NCBI GenBank assembly: GCA_947643665.1
Contig: CANRWW010000005.1
Location: 1 to 64,000, forward strand
Source: an uncultured Porphyromonadaceae bacterium
GTDB lineage: Bacteria; Bacteroidota; Bacteroidia; Bacteroidales; Muribaculaceae
Direction: 5' to 3'
Length of the DNA: 64,000 nt
Shown here: positions 61,252-64,000 of the stretch, one piece after another
Layout of the letters: the number at the start of each line of letters is the position of its first letter
How positions within the stretch are numbered: position 1 is the first letter of the stretch
Made by a program: the position numbers and the translations under genes
Notes under the pieces: model-generated
What the model was told of the DNA's origin: nothing
Seen by the model: only the letters and a program-made list of their open reading frames with translations
Databases searched by the model: none

Positions 61252-61518
61252 ATGACAAAGACCATCACTTTCAACGACCTGCGTCGCCTGAAGGACAGTC
61301 TGCCCAATGGAGCGACGAGCCGTATTGCTGACAAGTTAAACATAACTGCTCAGACAGTCCGCAATTATTTCGGCGGTTCCAATTATGAATTTGGAAAGAA
61401 CTGTGGTGTCCATATAGAGCCGGGTCCCGATGGGGGCATAGTGGTTCTTGATGACACCACAATCTATGATATGGCTGTTGCTATCCTCGAAGAAGAGGAA
61501 CAAAAGAAGGAGCAATAA
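61252..61518 (+). CDS. Small HTH-like DNA-binding protein
   Basis: 88 aa, cytoplasmic, its own promoter. Residues about 20-42 (NGATSRIADKLNITAQTVRNY) read as a helix-turn-helix with the turn at LNIT; the rest is a short beta segment (GVHIEPGPDGGIVVLDD) and an acidic C-terminal helix ending EEEEQKKEQ. Small proteins of this type are widespread in Bacteroidetes and often abundant, but their targets are unknown to me. It probably binds DNA or acts as a nucleoid or regulatory protein. Confidence 0.7.
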   Translation: MTKTITFNDLRRLKDSLPNGATSRIADKLNITAQTVRNYFGGSNYEFGKNCGVHIEPGPDGGIVVLDDTTIYDMAVAILEEEEQKKEQ

Positions 61519-61633
61519 AGCCGCAAGGCACCTACTCCCGACGCAAAGTAAATAATCGCGCTTTATGAGCCGGCTTTTTATGGCGGCACCTTAAGGCGCG
61601 GTTTTCTATTGAAGTTTACCTAATGATTTCCAT

Positions 61634-62755
61634 ATGACACCGAACCGACTTATAACTTTAGCTATCCATACGTATGAAAAAGCGTTGCCGATAAAAAATC
61701 TTTTGGAAAGGGAAGGGCTATATGTAGAACTTAACAATGTCAACCTTGCTTCGCCAGTGGTGTCGGCAGGTGTGCGGATCCGTGTACTTGAGGCGGATCT
61801 TCCCCTTGCGCTCAGGATCGTAGAGAATTTTGAAATTTTCGCGGTGCCTGATCCGGATATTATTACGGAAAAGCGAAAGATACTTGTTCCTACGGATTTT
61901 TCAGAATGTTCATACAATGCCGCTATTCCGGCTATCCGTATTGCCGCCAGACTTAAATGCGAGATTGAGTTTATCTATGCATATATGACGCCTGTTGGGC
62001 GGGAGGATGTGCAGCTTTCTGATGTGTATGATTATGAGATGGCAGACATTGAAGCCGCGCGCATGTTGCAGACTGAGGCTGAAAGTCTGATGTCACGTTT
62101 TGCAGATCGTGTGAAGGATGCCATGAAAGATGGGCAGATACCTGTAGTGAAATACAGCACGTTGGTTACCGAGGGATTGCCCGAAGAGGTTGTTCTGGAA
62201 TATACCCGTGAGCATAAGCCACTGATGGTAGTGATGGGCACACGTGCTGCACAAAAGAAAGAATCGGAACTTATAGGCAGTGTAACGGCTGAAGTTCTGG
62301 ACGGGTGTCGTGTTCCGGCTTTCACTATACCAGAGACGGTTGATCCTGTGGTGCTGGAACGCACTAAAAGAGTCGCATTCTTTTGTAATCTTGACCAGGA
62401 AGATATGCTTGCTTTGGATGCTTTGTACAGGTTTTTTCCTGATTTGCAATTGGATGTCACTCTTTTCCATGTCCCGCGCCGCAGTCTGAGAAAATCAATA
62501 ATGCCTGCGAAACAGACCGAGGAGAATCTTCTAAAATACTGTCGTGAGCATTTTGCCAATTATAACTTCACAATCGGATCATTGGAGTTGCCGATAAATG
62601 AAGGGCAATTCAGGACTCCTGACGGTAAAATGGATTATGATCTTCTGTGCATGCCCAACAAGCGCAAGAGTGTGTTCCTTCGTGTATTCAATCCGTCGCT
62701 TGCACATAGGGTTTTGTTCAGGACTGATATTCCAATGATTGTAATTCCTGTGTAG
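61634..62755 (+). CDS. Universal stress protein with DUF2007-like N-terminus
   Basis: 373 aa. Residues about 5-70 resemble DUF2007 (IHTYEKALPIKNLLEREGL, GVRIRVLEADLPLALRIV), a small putative signal-transducing fold. A UspA domain follows (about 80-235, starting KRKILVPTDFSECSYNA) and ends MGTRAAQKKESELIGSVTAEVL, the usual GSVTxxV nucleotide-site pattern. The remaining ~130 residues (KRVAFFCNLDQEDML, FLRVFNPSLAHRVLFRTDIP) look like a second, degenerate Usp domain lacking the G-x2-G-x9-G motif. A cytoplasmic stress or nucleotide-responsive role is inferred. Confidence 0.8.
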   Translation: MTPNRLITLAIHTYEKALPIKNLLEREGLYVELNNVNLASPVVSAGVRIRVLEADLPLALRIVENFEIFAVPDPDIITEKRKILVPTDFSECSYNAAIPAIRIAARLKCEIEFIYAYMTPVGREDVQLSDVYDYEMADIEAARMLQTEAESLMSRFADRVKDAMKDGQIPVVKYSTLVTEGLPEEVVLEYTREHKPLMVVMGTRAAQKKESELIGSVTAEVLDGCRVPAFTIPETVDPVVLERTKRVAFFCNLDQEDMLALDALYRFFPDLQLDVTLFHVPRRSLRKSIMPAKQTEENLLKYCREHFANYNFTIGSLELPINEGQFRTPDGKMDYDLLCMPNKRKSVFLRVFNPSLAHRVLFRTDIPMIVIPV

Positions 62756-62764
62756 TATTTTATT

Positions 62765-63790
62765 ATGGATAATGGAGAAGCGCCCTTGTTGAGCATAATA
62801 ATGCCGGTGTATAATGTGGAGTCTTATCTTCGGGAAGCGGTAGACTCTGTAATATCGCAGACATTTGCTGATTGGGAGCTTATACTGGTGGATGATGGTT
62901 CTACTGACGGATGTCCGGCCATATGCGATGAATATGGCCGTCTTGACGATCGTATCAGGGTAATCCATAAGAAGAATGCCGGTCAAGGTGCGGCTCGCAA
63001 CGATGCTATAAAAATGGCGCGTGGGCGTTATATCGGATTTGTGGACAGCGATGACAGCATAGAACCGGACATGTATGAGAAACTGACATATGCTATTTCC
63101 GAGAATGGTGCGGATATGGCAATGTGTGGTTATTATCTTGATTTCAAGGGGATGAGAAAAATAAAGTCTCCGCTTCCGGATGCCGGTATATACGATGGAT
63201 GCGAACTTATGCGTGAGGGTTATCTTGACAGGAAGGTACAGAGTATTTCTTGCGACAAGATATTTCTAAAAGATGTGGTCAGCGAGGGGTATTTTCCGCA
63301 GCGTTATTTTGAAGACCATGCTACTATGCTGCGATGGTTTTCAAAGGTGCGTAAATGGGTGTCCGTTCCTGAGCCGATGTATCATTATCGTATGCGTAGA
63401 TCTGGTGTGACAAATGGTTTCAGCGTGGAAAAACGGATGGCTAAATTTCATGCAGATCTGGCAAGGGCGAATTATATGCATCAAATTTCATCAGACAAAC
63501 ATGGAATGACAGAGGCTGAGATAAGCGGGGCAGTTGTTGCGTGTGCTGTCGGGACTGCAAAATCGGTGGCTAGATTTTGCAGTGACAGTGCTTTGGCGGA
63601 TACTCTGACTGCTGAAATCGTATCGCATAGCAAGTCGCACTTTGATATATGCAAAAGCACGCTTTCGCCTAAAGTGCGCAGGAGATATGAGGCGATGGTC
63701 AAAAATCCGGTGTGGTTCCGTAAAAAGATGAGATTTGAAAGGATGTTTGTTTTTGCAGGTAACAAGAAAGACAGGTTGCTTTATGATTGA
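62765..63790 (+). CDS. Family 2 glycosyltransferase
   Basis: 341 aa, GT-A fold. N-terminal SIIMPVYNVESYLREAVDSVI, then VDDGSTDGCPAI, KNAGQGAARNDAI, and the DxD-type motif FVDSDDSIEPDMYEKL. Membrane-associated through its C-terminal basic region (VRRRYEAMVKNPVWFRKKMRF) but no clear helix. Adds a sugar to a surface glycan such as a capsule, LPS O-chain or glycoprotein. Overlaps the next glycosyltransferase by 8 nt (ATGATTGA). Confidence 0.92.
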   Translation: MDNGEAPLLSIIMPVYNVESYLREAVDSVISQTFADWELILVDDGSTDGCPAICDEYGRLDDRIRVIHKKNAGQGAARNDAIKMARGRYIGFVDSDDSIEPDMYEKLTYAISENGADMAMCGYYLDFKGMRKIKSPLPDAGIYDGCELMREGYLDRKVQSISCDKIFLKDVVSEGYFPQRYFEDHATMLRWFSKVRKWVSVPEPMYHYRMRRSGVTNGFSVEKRMAKFHADLARANYMHQISSDKHGMTEAEISGAVVACAVGTAKSVARFCSDSALADTLTAEIVSHSKSHFDICKSTLSPKVRRRYEAMVKNPVWFRKKMRFERMFVFAGNKKDRLLYD

Positions 63791-64000
63791 TAACAGGAAA
63801 ATGAAGGTTTCGCTGATAGTTGCCACATATAACAATCCGGAATTTCTTTATCTCACATTGAAGAGTGTGATGAACCAAAGGAGGCTTCCTGATGAGGTGT
63901 TGGTTGCTGACGACGGTTCAGGGGATGATACCCGCATATTGGTTGAGGAGATGGCTGCTGAATCTTTTGTGCCGTTGCATCATATATGGCATCCTGATGA
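63783..64000 (+). CDS. Family 2 glycosyltransferase, cut by window end
   Basis: Start of a second GT2: ATG at 63783, then VSLIVATYNNPEFLYLTL, MNQRRLPDEVLVADDGSGDDT. Only about 72 residues are present; the gene runs off the right edge. Overlaps the previous stop by 8 nt, so both belong to one glycan-biosynthesis operon. Confidence 0.85.
   Translation, partial: MIDNRKMKVSLIVATYNNPEFLYLTLKSVMNQRRLPDEVLVADDGSGDDTRILVEEMAAESFVPLHHIWHPD

Noticed and set aside
61517..61577. AAAGCCG ... CGGCTTT inverted repeat after the HTH-like gene
   Set aside because: Only 7 bp with a loop of nearly 50 nt; too weak to call as a terminator although a T-run follows.
28..64000. tRNA, rRNA, CRISPR, insertion sequence or prophage
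   Set aside because: I looked for tRNA arm motifs, regularly spaced repeats, transposase or integrase motifs and found none that I can support.

Overview
The window is a gene-dense stretch of chromosome from a Bacteroidales bacterium. Evidence for this placement: repeated promoters of the Bacteroidetes form TTG-N19-22-TAnnTTTG; mostly A-rich leaders rather than Shine-Dalgarno sites; an RprX/RprY two-component pair; type III glutamine synthetase; the LL-diaminopimelate aminotransferase (DapL) route; a PorQ-like type IX secretion protein; DUF4301 and DUF3127 proteins; and a complete MoxR-Bat aerotolerance cluster. A Muribaculaceae- or Porphyromonadaceae-like gut anaerobe is my guess, not something the sequence proves. 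I saw no rRNA, tRNA, CRISPR array, insertion sequence, integrase or prophage gene, so this reads as core genome rather than an island.

Layout. 0.2-10 kb: a secreted multidomain GH43-like protein, a P-type calcium ATPase, a HAD phosphatase divergent from a MATE exporter whose gene overlaps an FAD oxidoreductase, and a DUF695 gene. 10.5-18 kb: a DUF3127 protein with an SSB-like tail, lepA, a secreted TPR protein, a DUF4301 protein and a UmuC-type polymerase without umuD. 18-25 kb: rprX-rprY, a 54-bp perfect palindrome, a secreted metalloprotease-like protein, a secreted GH13 amylase, a BrkB-family membrane protein and ridA. 25.4-31.2 kb (minus strand): porQ, cmk, ispH, a DEDDh exonuclease, two lipoproteins and a PagL-like outer-membrane protein, closely spaced or overlapping. 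31.4-38 kb: dapF-dapL (diaminopimelate/lysine), glnN, and a long, divergent PurF-like amidotransferase. 38-44.3 kb (minus): a secreted leucine-rich-repeat protein, then a dCMP deaminase-ctpA-MTHFS-ABC-F group.

44.4-52 kb (plus): a free-standing DsbD alpha-domain protein, full DsbD, MazG, a small secreted protein, topoisomerase III, a Cys-rich small membrane protein, an HU protein, and an HU-TM-LysM protein. 52.1-61 kb: moxR, a DUF58 gene, a BatD-like gene and batA-batB-batC-batD-batE, preceded by a structured leader. 61-64 kb: a small HTH-like protein, a DUF2007-UspA-like fusion and two overlapping glycosyltransferases, the second cut by the window end.

Functional themes are envelope biogenesis and stress (Bat, DsbD, CtpA, PorQ, PagL-like, glycosyltransferases), peptidoglycan precursor and nitrogen metabolism (DapF/DapL, GlnN), and genome maintenance (UmuC, MazG, Topo III, HU proteins, DUF3127). 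The most unusual objects are the membrane-spanning HU-LysM protein, the SSB-tailed DUF3127 protein, the divergent PurF paralogue beside glnN, and the bat operon leader. Several gene starts are placed downstream of the longest possible start because a promoter -7 element lies inside the extended reading frame or because family homology begins later.
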